From: Musa acuminata AAA Group
Lineage: Eukaryota; Streptophyta; Magnoliopsida; Zingiberales; Musaceae
Direction of reading: 5' to 3'
Assembly (NCBI RefSeq): GCF_036884655.1
Contig: NC_088344.1
Span: forward strand, 37,360,501 to 37,424,500
DNA: 64,000 bases
A program made the position numbers and the translations under genes. Positions 27,601 through 36,368 of this stretch are shown piece after piece; position 1 is the stretch's first letter; every line of letters starts with the position of its first letter. The notes below the pieces were generated by a model. The model did not search any database. It saw only the letters and a list, made by a program, of their open reading frames with translations, and was not told the DNA's origin.

Positions 27601-30600
27601 TGTCAAGTGGTCTCTTGGGCCCAAACCTCCAAGGACTTCAGGAGAAGTGGCTCTTTCCCAGCTTATTAAATTAAGCTTGTTTTTATCCATGGATCTATTC
27701 CAAAAAACCTCCTAGATATACGAACTACTCTTTTAAGCACTTTGTCGAATACGTTCATATTCATGAGGGAATGAATGAGGATAGAGTTGATGACAAAGTT
27801 GATTAGCACGGCGGAGGCCAAAATCCCTATCCAGCCCTGTGCCACCCGGGGGGTTCCAGGATGCTGAGATGGTTGACGTTTAGCGCCGCTCGCTGCGGTC
27901 GTCGCAGCACGTGAAAACGGCCCAAAAACAGGCCAAAACTGGCCATTTTTGGCCACATGGGTGAGCGGCCGACAGCAAGCGAAGCGAGGGGCAACACCTT
28001 CCCTGTTATCCGAAAGCCCCATCCAGCCCTGTGCCACCCGGTATAGTGTCAAGCTGACATGTTTGATATTAGGATAGCATTTTTTGGGGAAAAGGATTTC
28101 AGACTTGGAGACATTGATTTTGAGGCTAGTGAAAGAGGAAAACAGATCCAGAGCTTAGAGAAGATTGCAGGAGGTGTGAGTAGCACAAATTGCAATGAGG
28201 AAGGGGTCAGCTCTTTGGATGCCACAAAATCTTAAAAAACAGAGGATAAAATTTGGATTATGATGATGAAGAGATACGGAGAAATAGGATCACCTTGCTT
28301 AATACCTTTTTTGCTAGGGAACCAGTGAGAGAGGATACCATCAATGAGACATGCAAACTGGGGGAGGAGATGCATGAGTTAATCTAGTCAGTATATTTTG
28401 TGGAGAAGTTTATTTTCCTTAGGGTTTTGTTGATGGTAGTCCATGAGATAGAATGAAAAGTTTTTGGGAGGTCGAACTTTATAAGAACGAGAGGGTTTTT
28501 GCTAGTGGACTTAGCCATTGTATGAGCAAGCTCATTAGCGATGAATATGTTATTGGATATTTCTACCTTTCACAAAAGTGAATTGCTCATGAGCTATGAG
28601 GAAGTTGAGTTTACTTTTGATATGGTTGGAGAGAACTATAGTAAGGAGATTGTAAAGGACATTGCAGAGAGAGGTTGGACAGAAATCTTCAATAGTGAAG
28701 GGGTTATTTTTCTTAGGATAAAAATGAGGAAGCTCCTGCCCCATTCCTTTGGTAGACAAAAATTTTCATGAATGTTAGAACAGCATCATATATTTGATGT
28801 TTGATCTTGTCCCGTAAGAATCTATATAATTCAACAGTAATGCCATCAGGACATGATTTTTTCCAAGGTCCATGTCCAAGAGAGCATTATGGATTTCAAG
28901 TAGAGTGAAAGGTTGGTTTAAGTCCAATTGATCAGAGGGGAATAAATGAGGAAGGGCAGAGCATTTGGTTTAAACATCCTTGGTAGCTTTCTTGTTTTGA
29001 GTCCAGAGGCTAAGGTATGAGAGGCAAACTGGTTGACAATACAATGATTATCATAGATAGTCTGACCATACTCAAGAACCAGAAAGCGAATGACATTCTT
29101 TCTTCTCCTAAAGGAGGAAAGCTGGTGAAAAAACTTACTGTTTCTATCGCCATCTTCGACCCATTTGAGTTTTAAGCCTTATTCCATCAGTAAAGATGAT
29201 TATGTCTGTTTGAGGCGATGAGCTTGTTGTTGAGGGATTGTAATTTGATTTTGTCCAAGTCAGAAAGATACAGTTGGGTGTCCTTGGATTCTGAAGAAGT
29301 GATTTCCTCTAAAGGTTTGTTTTATTTTGTAGTCAAGTTTGCCCCATTAACTTTTCACCATTTGGATAGGGAATGAGAGAGGTGGGGAGGCTTCAAGTCG
29401 ATGGAGCCCCAAGTATTAGGGTAGTTGAAGAATCATTCTATGCATTCTCAACAATCTGGGAGACCTCATCATACTGACAGACCTCCCAAGAGGATTGACA
29501 TCTACAAGAATGGCGAATTATCAGATGTAACACAGGGTAGGTGTTTAACAAGAGTTTGGAAAAACAGAAAGCCAGTAAGCGTTCATCAAAGCATGGTCAA
29601 GTCCTGCTAAAGTTCTGGTACTCCCATACCTGTTGTTGCTGCAGGGAAAGCAGGGTCCTTGAAAACCAATATCTTTAAGGCCAGCAGAAAAGGGATTTAC
29701 GGTATCTTAACATCGTATGCCTGTACTGTTGTGCAGAATAGTGAACAATGAACAATGTATGGTATGCTTGTACAGAATAGTGAGAACATATTGACATTCC
29801 CAGTAATCTAAGATTCCAGGCTATATGTATTGCCATTATTCAACATGTCTAGAAGCCTTATAGTTAATTTGTATCTTTCATCTATATTTCATCTATATTA
29901 TATATAACAACAACAAAGCTATAAATCACAACTATTTGGGGTTGATTAACATTGATGTCGTTTAATTCTGTAAAAGCAATATCCTTAGAAATATGTGTGA
30001 GGATGCACTTCTATGTTGATTTGAAGTATATGATAGGTCTTGCAAGTATCAGATCGATGTTGATATACATAGGCATGATGCATATTTGGCAATGTTTATG
30101 CATTGCGGCTTCACAGTGATTTTTTTAATATGTTCTATGGATGCAATTATTATATTTTTCATTTTTAATATGCAGATGTCGTTGATCTGAAATACCAAGC
30201 CTTTTTACAAATTTTGGTAGGTAATCATGCATTGAGCTCTCTTTTTTTGGCGAACTTTATGGTTATAATTACATTTCTGTAGTTTAGCCAAGAAACTTCC
30301 ATTTTTCTCATTTAGTAGAGAGCTATTTGGCAATTTGGCAATGGGACAATTTGCTGGTGGGATAGGCACAAGCAGATCTTGATAGTCTAATCAGTATACT
30401 GAACTACTATTTCTGTTTATTGTAATTGTTAAAACTCATATTTTTGTTACTCTTGTTTTCAGTAATTCAACCAGTAATCAGTTAAATCATATTCTTCTTT
30501 TTTTAATGATATTTGTTAGGTGAGCCAATATACAGGGCGGGTTCACTTGTACATTTGCATTCTGGGAACGGATGAAAGACCTAGACCAATTTTTGAAAAT

Positions 30601-33600
30601 TTTCGTCCAGAGGAATTAAAGTCAATCTTAGTTTCTGCTGGTAATACATTTAAGGAAGCAAGTCCAGAAACCCTGAAGACAAATCCTGCTTACTGGAATG
30701 TTATCAAGAAATTTTTTGAAGAATGGAATGGTTTAAGGCCTATTGAGCGGAATAAACTTCTTGGAAAGCCTCTACAACTTCCTCTTATTGCTGAGCTTTG
30801 CTATTTGAAAGATAGCATCAACCATGTTCGTGGAGTATGTAGCTTAACTTTCACCATTTTTAAGAAAATGCATATGCTCTGCCTTTTTTATTATGGTGTT
30901 GTTTGTTTAGAAGTTTCCTGAAAATTATATTTTACCTGGACATACTAGAGTAACTCCCAAACTCTTTTAAAGGACAATTTCTTTTCTTATTTATTAGAGG
31001 AACATAGTTGGATCACTGGGAAAGCAGGTAGAGATGTCAGATGTCTGATATCAACATGAAATGACAGCATACTGATGTTTTAAACTTTTGCATAATGGGA
31101 GTGTGATGATAATGTATTAGCATGATATGTGGTGAATGTCTTGGATTGGTTTATCCTTTGTACATGCTCGCATCACTCCAGGCCTACAGCACTGGTGCGC
31201 CTTTCAGCCATGCACCAAACCACATGACCAGCGTGGACTAGACCTTTAACATGCTTCAGATGGTTACAGATCATTTGCTCACTGCTGTTCATCTTTAATC
31301 AATAAATGTCTCTTGCACATCCTGAGCTTGAGTTTGATAATGTTAGTATTGACTATGTTAATAGGATATGGTTCACCACTATGGTAAATTATGTTATGGA
31401 ATAGGCCTTGATTCATGTTCCGCTAATAAAATATCTGAATTTGTCAGTATTATTACTTGCGTTAGATGTTTGGAAAAAATTGTTGCAGGGATTGCTGAGA
31501 GGTGGAAGTAATAGACGGGTTACCCCTTTAAGTGATATTAGCAGTCCTTTACCAGAAAATTCATTCTGGAAGAAGATTACTCTACATCATGGTGCTGCAA
31601 AGGAAAGAGAGTACAAGCAGGCCTGGACCACAGAAGATGTACCTCTTTGTAAACTTTGCCAAGACCCTTGCAAGTAAGTTATGTTAGCTATGAATTTAGT
31701 TGAATTTGCACTGCTATCATCTGGTGATCAAAGGCTACTTGTATCCAGTGGAAAGCTTGCAAAAGCACCCGAATACTTTGAAGATCTATTTTGTAACCTG
31801 AGTTGCTTTCAAGAATACCGGATAAGAACTAGTCGAAGCGCCCTTCGGGAGGTCAGTGACTACAGTTAGCTAGAACTATGCATAAGTTAGGGCTTTCAAA
31901 ATTGTTTTTCTTATGCCACATATAAACATATGACGTGCAATTATCTGAAATTGGTGGTACATCAGGCACTTTTCCAAATAGAAAATGGTGTATGTACACA
32001 TTGCAAGCTGGATTGTCACGAACTAGTCAAATGTATAAGACCTTTATCCAAATCTTGGCGGAAGGAATACATTGAAAAAGTTGCTCCAAAGTTGGCACAA
32101 AAGAAGAAGTTGTAAGTGATCCTGTGTAAAACAAGTTTCACTCCTTTTGTGATGTTAGCTGTTTGTTTTTTACTTTTTTAACAGTGTATGATCCATCTAA
32201 AGAAGTTATAACTGGACTACAATCCATCTAACTCGAGAACTTGTAGCTGAAGTTGCTAGGTCGAGATGCGCCATGATTCCTGGATTTATTTGTTTTTGTC
32301 AATTACTTTTGATGTTTCTAGTGTCAATGCTATAAATAGAGTTGGTCCTTCATAATATATCCTATTTTTTATGCAACTTTGCTATGTCTAAATGTTACTG
32401 GAAGGTAATGACAATCCTAATTCTCCTGTTCTGTATGTTTGTTATGTTTTGTGGACTAATCAAGCACCTATTCCACTCGACCTTCAGCTTGCTTCATACT
32501 ACCTGGATGGAATTACTGTCTGGTACTTGGCTTTGATTAATAAATTAATTCCTATGCCTATAGTCTTTGACCTTGTCCACTGAACACGATTGAGGAATTT
32601 CATTGATTCTCTTATTAGGCTATAGCTACATTTGGTTGCAAATGGTTCTTCTCTCTGGACTTTATTAGTGAACATGGACATGAATCATGATATTCATGTA
32701 AAATGAATCATGATGTAGACTGTATTATCTAGATTGAGTGCAGGAATTTATTTTGCGAACAATATTGCTTCAAAATCTAAATTGGTTTAACAAAATAGTG
32801 TCCAGATAAGTCATCTTTACATATCTTAGCATAAGTATCTGTAAATTTCATTGGTTCCTAAAATTAAAAAAACCAACTGGCTACTAGGCCAGGCTAGTTA
32901 ACCTAAAAATCAGCTGGTTGGTTAGCTTGTCTTTAAATATATCTGATTTGCACCCTCTCGTAGTTCTCGAAAAATTCAAAATGGTCTGCACAATTGACTT
33001 GGTCCTCCATGTGAGCTGCATGTGACAATTCAGGACTCTAGCTAGCAACTCTTGAGTCAGTCTCCAGAATGATAGAAGTCAATGTCCTGTTTGCACTCTG
33101 AGTTCCTTCAAAAAGAACCGTGGTTTAGTGTACTGAAACCAACATAGTAGTTATCAACCCTGCACAAACAATGGCACATTATGGTAATGGATGAATAATC
33201 CAACTCCTCCTTAGGAGTCACCTTAGGTAGAGCTAAATGATGTGAATCATTGGTGTATCCAATCCCAAATAGTTGGAAGTTGGGACTATAGGTTTGTTGT
33301 GTCATTTTGTTTGCTTGGGATATTTTTGTCTAGTTTCTTAGTTACTAAACAAAAAGAAATTTATAAAGTTAAAGCACTATAAGAATGGATCTTGGCTAGG
33401 AGTGAGGAACAAACAAAATATGAAGAAGATTCTGGAGTGATTGACATGCACCTTTACAAGCTTTCCTACTAGTTGTTCGATTTGGGTCTTTTTGGGCATA
33501 TGGTCTGACTTCTGGAACATGTTGTGTGTACCACTTCAGGCTTGATAAGCTTGTCCATGAACCAACTGAGGGGAATGCCTGGCATGCAGACCACATAATT

Positions 33601-34561
33601 CCGGTATACAAGGGAGGAGGTAGAATACTAATTAAACCATTTTTATTTGCTCCTCCTGTGATTGTTTCAGAAAGCTAATCTTTTAAGTGTTTGTAAATGA
33701 CAGGTGAATGTAGCCTAGAAAATATGAGAACCTTGTGTGTGGCCTGTCATTCGGAGGTCACCATGGCTCAACAAGATGAACGACGCTTAGAAAGGATGCA
33801 GGCCAAAAAGCAACTAAAAATAGCCATGAAGGAACTGGAAAATATTAAACCTTTTAACTCTACTGCTGATGTTAGTATTAGATTATTGAATCTGATCTGG
33901 AAATTTATTTATTTATTTTTTTTTTTCATTTTGTTAACAGCCGGATTAATCGAGAGCCTATGAATTTTTATGTAAATTCTGCTTCCATTTTGCATAAGCT
34001 AAATATTGAGAAATGTTAGAAATAGGGACTGTATTACAGAAAATCAAACATCGCACTGGAAGTAGGAATATACTTCTAGAGTGGACTTCCAATTTTTGTT
34101 TCTGTTGCAATAGACAGGTATTTTTATCAGAAAGTAATGAACTTGATGGTGGGACTTAGAATGAACTACTAACTGCATGCTGCTACTAAGCTAAGTCCCA
34201 CCATCAAGTAATGAACTTATATGTATCTACTTTAGTCCTAATTAAATTGTACAGTTTATAGCTATCAATATAAATGTCACTATTTTTTTCTTGATCAACA
34301 ATAATGCACTAAGATCTTGTTCTAGCCTGTTCAGGGTCAATATGTTCATTTTTACAATATTCATATTTCCATGTCAAGTGTAATTTCTTTTCCTTTTAAT
34401 TATCAACTATGTTTGATCAACATTATGTCATCTAATTTCCAGATTTGTTTAAACTTTTGTTTTAATGATTATTTTAGGAAGGTGGAGATAAACAGGTTGC
34501 TGAAGAAGACCCTCTGTTCGTCAAGGTCCCTGGTAGTGTTTATTCGAGAAATGAGCAATGA
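6654..34561 (+). CDS. SNF2-family DNA helicase/annealing ATPase with C-terminal HNH nuclease, 25 exons, 1,203 aa
   Basis: Exons joined by reading frame: 6654-6953, 7053-7409, 12698-12830, 15072-15247, 16158-16231, 17421-17456, 17585-17675, 18218-18277, 22504-22732, 23059-23255, 24370-24471, 24812-24922, 25223-25288, 25398-25496, 25611-25701, 25753-25886, 26011-26181, 26268-26372, 30520-30834, 31489-31673, 31749-31851, 31966-32111, 33540-33619, 33704-33870, 34478-34561. All phases agree and give 3,612 coding bases. Visible motifs: ADEMGLGKT (Walker A, near residue 210), DESH (motif II, near 306), SGTPSLSRPYD (near 341), RAHRQGQ (motif VI, near 626), a CKLC..C cysteine pair (exon 20), CTHCKLDC (exon 22) and an HNH core WHADHIIPVYKGGG followed by LENMRTLCVACH (from about 1108). 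This order is that of ZRANB3 and the Arabidopsis At5g07810 type: an ATP-driven annealing helicase/translocase with a structure-specific nuclease acting at stalled replication forks. The total is close to the roughly 1,190 residues I recall for the Arabidopsis protein. The start was chosen at the first ATG, giving MQITEEQRRRAEANRLAALE. No inactivating change was seen. The last exon, ending ...VKVPGSVYSRNEQ, is the least certain. Confidence 0.9.
7580..8470 (+). mobile_element. Non-autonomous hAT-type element, copy 1, with 8-bp target duplication
   Basis: The element spans 7588-8462 (875 bp) in intron 2 of the SNF2-HNH gene. It is bounded by CAGTGATTTAAAAA at the left and its inverted counterpart (...GCAATCACTG) at the right, and flanked on both sides by GTGGACAG (7580-7587 and 8463-8470), a perfect 8-bp target-site duplication. 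CA...TG ends with an 8-bp duplication are diagnostic of the hAT superfamily. The ends extend into long GC-rich inverted segments built of GCGCTAGGCGCC/GAGCGC words. There is no transposase. The middle has an AT-rich block followed by a GC-rich tandem array. Confidence 0.85.
7895..8165 (+). repeat. GC-rich minisatellite inside hAT copy 1
   Basis: Imperfect units built from GGAGGCGCGAGCAGCGGGA and AGGCTCGCGGGAGGGCTCGC repeat about six to eight times, in multiples of roughly 20 and 40 bases. Open frames across it (for example minus strand 7776-8258) encode only Arg/Ala/Ser/Pro repeats and are a by-product of the repeat. Confidence 0.75.
8734..9653 (+). mobile_element. Non-autonomous Mutator-like (MULE) element with 9-bp target duplication
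   Basis: GGTGGAACC occurs at 8734-8742 and 9645-9653, directly flanking a 902-bp segment (8743-9644). Its ends are inverted: TGGGAAGCATAGACAC at the left and GTGTCTGCTTCTTAG at the right, with further GACACG/CGTGTC words nested inside. A 9-bp duplication with this type of end is typical of Mutator-like elements. No transposase is present. A (TA)n run lies at 9499-9521. It sits in intron 2 between hAT copies 1 and 2. Confidence 0.7.
9654..11544. other. Intron 2 sequence without recognised features
   Basis: T-rich intronic sequence of the SNF2-HNH gene between the MULE-like element and hAT copy 2. A few degenerate words around 11,080-11,165 (CAATTTGGATC-like) repeat locally. I see no gene, RNA or clear element here. 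Confidence 0.6.
11545..12311 (-). mobile_element. Non-autonomous hAT-type element, copy 2 (inverted), with 8-bp target duplication
   Basis: The element spans 11553-12303 (751 bp), also in intron 2. It starts CAGTGATTTAAAAAGG and ends ...TTTTTTAAATCACTG. The flanks CGAGACAA (11545-11552) and TGAGACAA (12304-12311) match at 7 of 8 positions, an aged target duplication. Read on the minus strand its start closely matches the start of copies 1 and 3, so it is in opposite orientation. Its middle is a pyrimidine-rich GCCGCT/CTGTCGC region, the complement of that in copy 1. No transposase is present. Confidence 0.8.
12831..15071. other. Intron 3 of the SNF2-HNH gene, no recognised features
   Basis: 2.2 kb of T-rich sequence between exons 3 and 4. 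No element boundaries, RNA genes or coding relics were recognised. Confidence 0.6.
16340..16975 (-). mobile_element. LINE reverse-transcriptase relic in intron 5
   Basis: On the minus strand, 16525-16728 and 16703-16951 read as broken reverse transcriptase. The clearest motif is LADDILLLC (near 16,617-16,655), matching the FADDxLLFC catalytic motif of L1-type plant LINEs, preceded by a degenerate MRCLSCVFTYLDL resembling the segment normally before it. Frame changes and stops show it is inactive. It inserted antisense to the host gene. Confidence 0.5.
19051..20892 (+). mobile_element. Non-autonomous hAT-type element, copy 3, with internal tandem duplication
   Basis: The element spans 19059-20884 (1,826 bp) in intron 8 of the SNF2-HNH gene. 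Its ends are CAGTGATTTAAAAAACGC and ...TATTTAAATCACTG. The flanks CAGACCAA (19051-19058) and TAGACCGA (20885-20892) agree at 6 of 8 positions, consistent with an older insertion. It shares end sequences, the GC-rich GGCGC words, and the GAACCGAACCAAACTTAA / GGTTCGCTTAATTGAACT block with the other copies. Without the internal duplication it would be about 1.0 kb, close to the others. Confidence 0.8.
19240..20855 (+). repeat. Perfect-looking 801-bp tandem duplication inside hAT copy 3
   Basis: 19240-20040 and 20055-20855 are offset by exactly 815 bases and look identical wherever compared, including a 158-residue chance open frame (minus 19414-19890 and 20229-20705) with identical translation. 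The 14-base junction at 20041-20054 is AGTATATTACTTAA, itself a repeat of the first bases of each unit, which suggests unequal exchange or replication slippage between short direct repeats. A collapsed or expanded assembly is the alternative. Confidence 0.9.
20893..22503. other. Rest of intron 8 of the SNF2-HNH gene
   Basis: AT-rich intronic sequence. Two related short segments occur at about 22,165-22,200 and 22,215-22,250 (both containing TTGAGTTTTCTAGG). No gene or element boundary was recognised. Confidence 0.55.
23767..23783. repeat. (TG)n microsatellite in intron 10
   Basis: A run of about eight TG dinucleotides within intron 10 of the SNF2-HNH gene. Confidence 0.8.
24495..24611 (+). 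pseudogene. Decayed tandem copy of exon 11 of the SNF2-HNH gene
   Basis: Starting 24 bases after exon 11 (24370-24471), the sequence repeats it in order: CTTTTAGG acceptor, ATTTATATGTG, GGGTAAAAA, TTCACCTTGATGGCAAG, CTTGGTAGAGAGAGGAA, TTTTGTTTCTTGACAGAG. Compared with exon 11 it has many substitutions, a small deletion that breaks the frame, and the GT donor after ACAGAG has become AT. It is a non-functional tandem exon duplicate left in intron 11. Confidence 0.85.
24923..25222 (+). other. GC-AG intron 12 of the SNF2-HNH gene
   Basis: Exon 12 ends ...ATGATTCAG and is followed by GCTAGT, not GT. Exon 13 begins after TTATAG with GCTGAAGATAGAGCTCATAGG, giving the expected Q-AEDRAHR junction of helicase motif VI. 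No GT at the boundary restores the frame, so the donor is GC. The exonic bases CAG are the strong context that GC donors usually need. Confidence 0.8.
26450..29430 (-). mobile_element. Degenerate L1-type LINE in intron 18, antisense
   Basis: Read on the minus strand, reverse-transcriptase motifs appear in the correct order: DGDRNSKFFHQLSSFRRRKN (near 29,130), a PDGITVE segment, FTIEDFCPTSLCNVLYNLLT and FTFVKGRNIQ (28,550-28,700), a degraded FDLPKTFHSISW, and GIKQGDPISPYLF (near 28,300). The C-terminal CLWLDRND motif lies near 27,040. These belong to plant L1-clade non-LTR retrotransposons. Stops and frameshifts interrupt every section. The ends are approximate because no target duplication was identified. 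Its insertion explains most of the 4.1-kb length of intron 18. Confidence 0.75.
27823..28041. repeat. About 194-bp GC-rich insertion or duplication flanked by 25-bp direct repeats, within the LINE
   Basis: CC(T/C)ATCCAGCCCTGTGCCACCCGG is present at both edges (about 27,824-27,848 and 28,017-28,041). Between them is a GC-rich segment unlike the surrounding LINE, with inverted words such as GGCCAAAA/TTTTTGGCC and CGGCCGA/GAGCGGCC. It may be a nested small element or a template-switch product. Confidence 0.5.
29431..30519. other. Rest of intron 18 of the SNF2-HNH gene
   Basis: Contains a short repeat relic at about 29,895-29,965 with the words ATAACAACAACAAAGC and CAACTATTTGGGGTTG, a pattern common in the 3' parts of plant retroposons. 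An exon-like stretch at 30,178-30,221 between AG and GTAGGT does not fit the reading frame. An open frame at 29,425-29,610 is unrecognised. Otherwise plain intronic sequence. Confidence 0.5.
34142..34208 (+). repeat. Perfect 18-bp stem-loop in intron 24
   Basis: CTTGATGGTGGGACTTAG at 34142-34159 is exactly complementary to 34191-34208, with a 31-base loop. A direct repeat AAGTAATGAACTT flanks or overlaps the arms (34132-34144 and 34206-34218). It could be a snap-back insertion, a small foldback element or a hairpin RNA source. No known small RNA was recognised. Confidence 0.7.
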
Positions 34562-35621
34562 AGATTGGAAAACTTCATTGAAATGCTGCATCCTAGAGCT
34601 GGTCAGTGTTCTAACATTTTTCAGCCATTAGCTCTGTAGCATCATTTATAATGCTGTATGATTTCAGGAACATCATTTTAAGCGGCTTGACTTATGAAGA
34701 GAGCAAGAAAGTTAAACTGCAGGCTGCTGATGTAGGCAACTGGATAGAATTTTCTCTATTTTCAATGCTTCCCTTGGTCTTTTGTTTACTTTATATAATT
34801 ATGAAGAACCATAGCTTTTATGAACAATTCAATCATAAAATACAAGTTTCTTTTCCTCATTTTTATTCTTTTGGCTATGTGAATGAAATATCTATTCTGA
34901 CGTCTTTGATCTAAAATTCACTTTGAGCATAAGCAACTTTGTCATGTTTTATATTCATAACTTACCATGCATTATTTATTAGTTCTGTTGTTCAAAGGAC
35001 TTTTTGGGGAAGTAGACTTGGAGAAGCGGGAGGAAAACGTACTGTAGAACAAGATGGAATTACTTCCAGAGGAATGTTTATAGCGTCTCCTAGAAGATAG
35101 AAACAGCCATGATTGTGACCTGGGTCGTGGTGTCCCCACAGAGCTTTATCTGATTTCGACTACGGCGGCTGCCTTCCATGAGCATCCAGTACTACAGCTT
35201 TGGCACGCACTTGTATTCACAAGGTATTGTTCTTTATAGTCATTGTGGTCATTCTGTACATAGCATCACTCTTCTTTATCGATTATGATATTTTTGCAGA
35301 AATTTCTGGAAGCTGAAGAATTAGAAATCAAAGAAGAAACAATCTGGTGGCCAGCCGAAGGATGTTTGCGATTTCATTTAAAGATCACACCAGGAGGGTA
35401 AAAAAATGAAATTTAAAACGTTGACGCCATTGAAGATGAGATATGTTGTTCTGTTCCGTCTTATTCTTTTCTTTTGGGGAGGGGAGGTTAGATGAATATT
35501 GTGGTGTTTCTTTATGTTTCGGAGTTTGGTGTAATGTGATTTCACATAAATCACATAAATTCAAGAGTTAATTATAGATTATACTAGGTAGTTAGACATT
35601 TTGAACATTCAGATGGTTGGG
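34562..35621 (+). other. Downstream region / possible spliced 3'UTR of the SNF2-HNH gene
   Basis: After the stop at 34,559-34,561 there are further splice-like boundaries: a GTCAGTG donor near 34,600 with a TTTCAG acceptor near 34,668, a CCCCACAG near 35,140, an AAGGTATTG near 35,220 and a TTTTTGCAG near 35,300. The enclosed segments are less AT-rich than introns. No frame continues the protein convincingly, so they are best read as 3'UTR exons or alternative ends. Confidence 0.4.
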
Positions 35622-36368
35622 TTTAAAAAATTTATATTGAAATTCTTATAGTTATGAAAATAAAATATATAATTTTATTTACTTTAATGTCATTGATTTT
35701 ATCAACGAAAATATAAAAATAGATAAAAAAATAATTTTAATGTCATAATTATGTTTTTAGTGGTGGTGAACGATGACGTTGGTGGGGGTCATGGGTGGTT
35801 GTTGTGGATAAAGAGAGAGAGAGAGAGAGCGACGGTAAGAGGTGAGACAAAGGAAGAGGAGGAAGTGGATGACGTAGATATTGACGCTTTGCATTTGTAT
35901 TAATGTCACTCAACAATTGTGTTGACGCTAATGCATATGTAGAGCATCGCTCAGCATCTACATTGATGTCGACGTAGATACTAAGCAACGTTACTTTACA
36001 TCTGTGTTGGCATTAATAATTGTGTTGGCATTAATAATGATGCAGGGAAGGACGTGTTAATCTAGATTTGTGCAAGTGTCGATGCAAATGCCAAGAGGCT
36101 CTTCCGTTGCTTTGCATCTGCATTAGTGTTGACGTAGTTGTCGAGCAACGCCAACATAGAGCATCGACATATGTGTCATTCTCTTCTTTCTCTCCTTCTG
36201 TCTCGCCTCTCGTCGTTGTTTTTTCCTCTTCATCCACAATAGCCACCCATAACTCCCAACGACATCGTCGTCCGCCATCATAAAAAATCGATGACATTAG
36301 AGTAAATAAAATTAGATGTTTTATTTTCATAACTATAGAAATTCTAATATATATTTTTTAAATCTAGG
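35622..36368. mobile_element. DNA element with about 80-bp terminal inverted repeats
   Basis: The left end (TTTAAAAAATTTATATTGAA..., with TATAGTTATGAAAATAAAA and ATTTTATTTACTTTAATGTC) is repeated inverted at the right end (36,285-36,368) with about 85-90% identity by eye over some 80 bases. The interior of about 590 bp carries GTTGACG/CGTCAAC-type words and no transposase. No target duplication could be fixed, so the superfamily is undetermined. The open frames at 35,749-36,330 are by-products. Confidence 0.65.

Noticed and set aside
30178..30221. Exon-like segment between CAG and GTAGGT upstream of exon 19
   Set aside because: Exon 18 ends in phase 0 and joins perfectly to 30,520 (FE then VSQYTGRVHLY). 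Including this segment in that phase introduces a stop.
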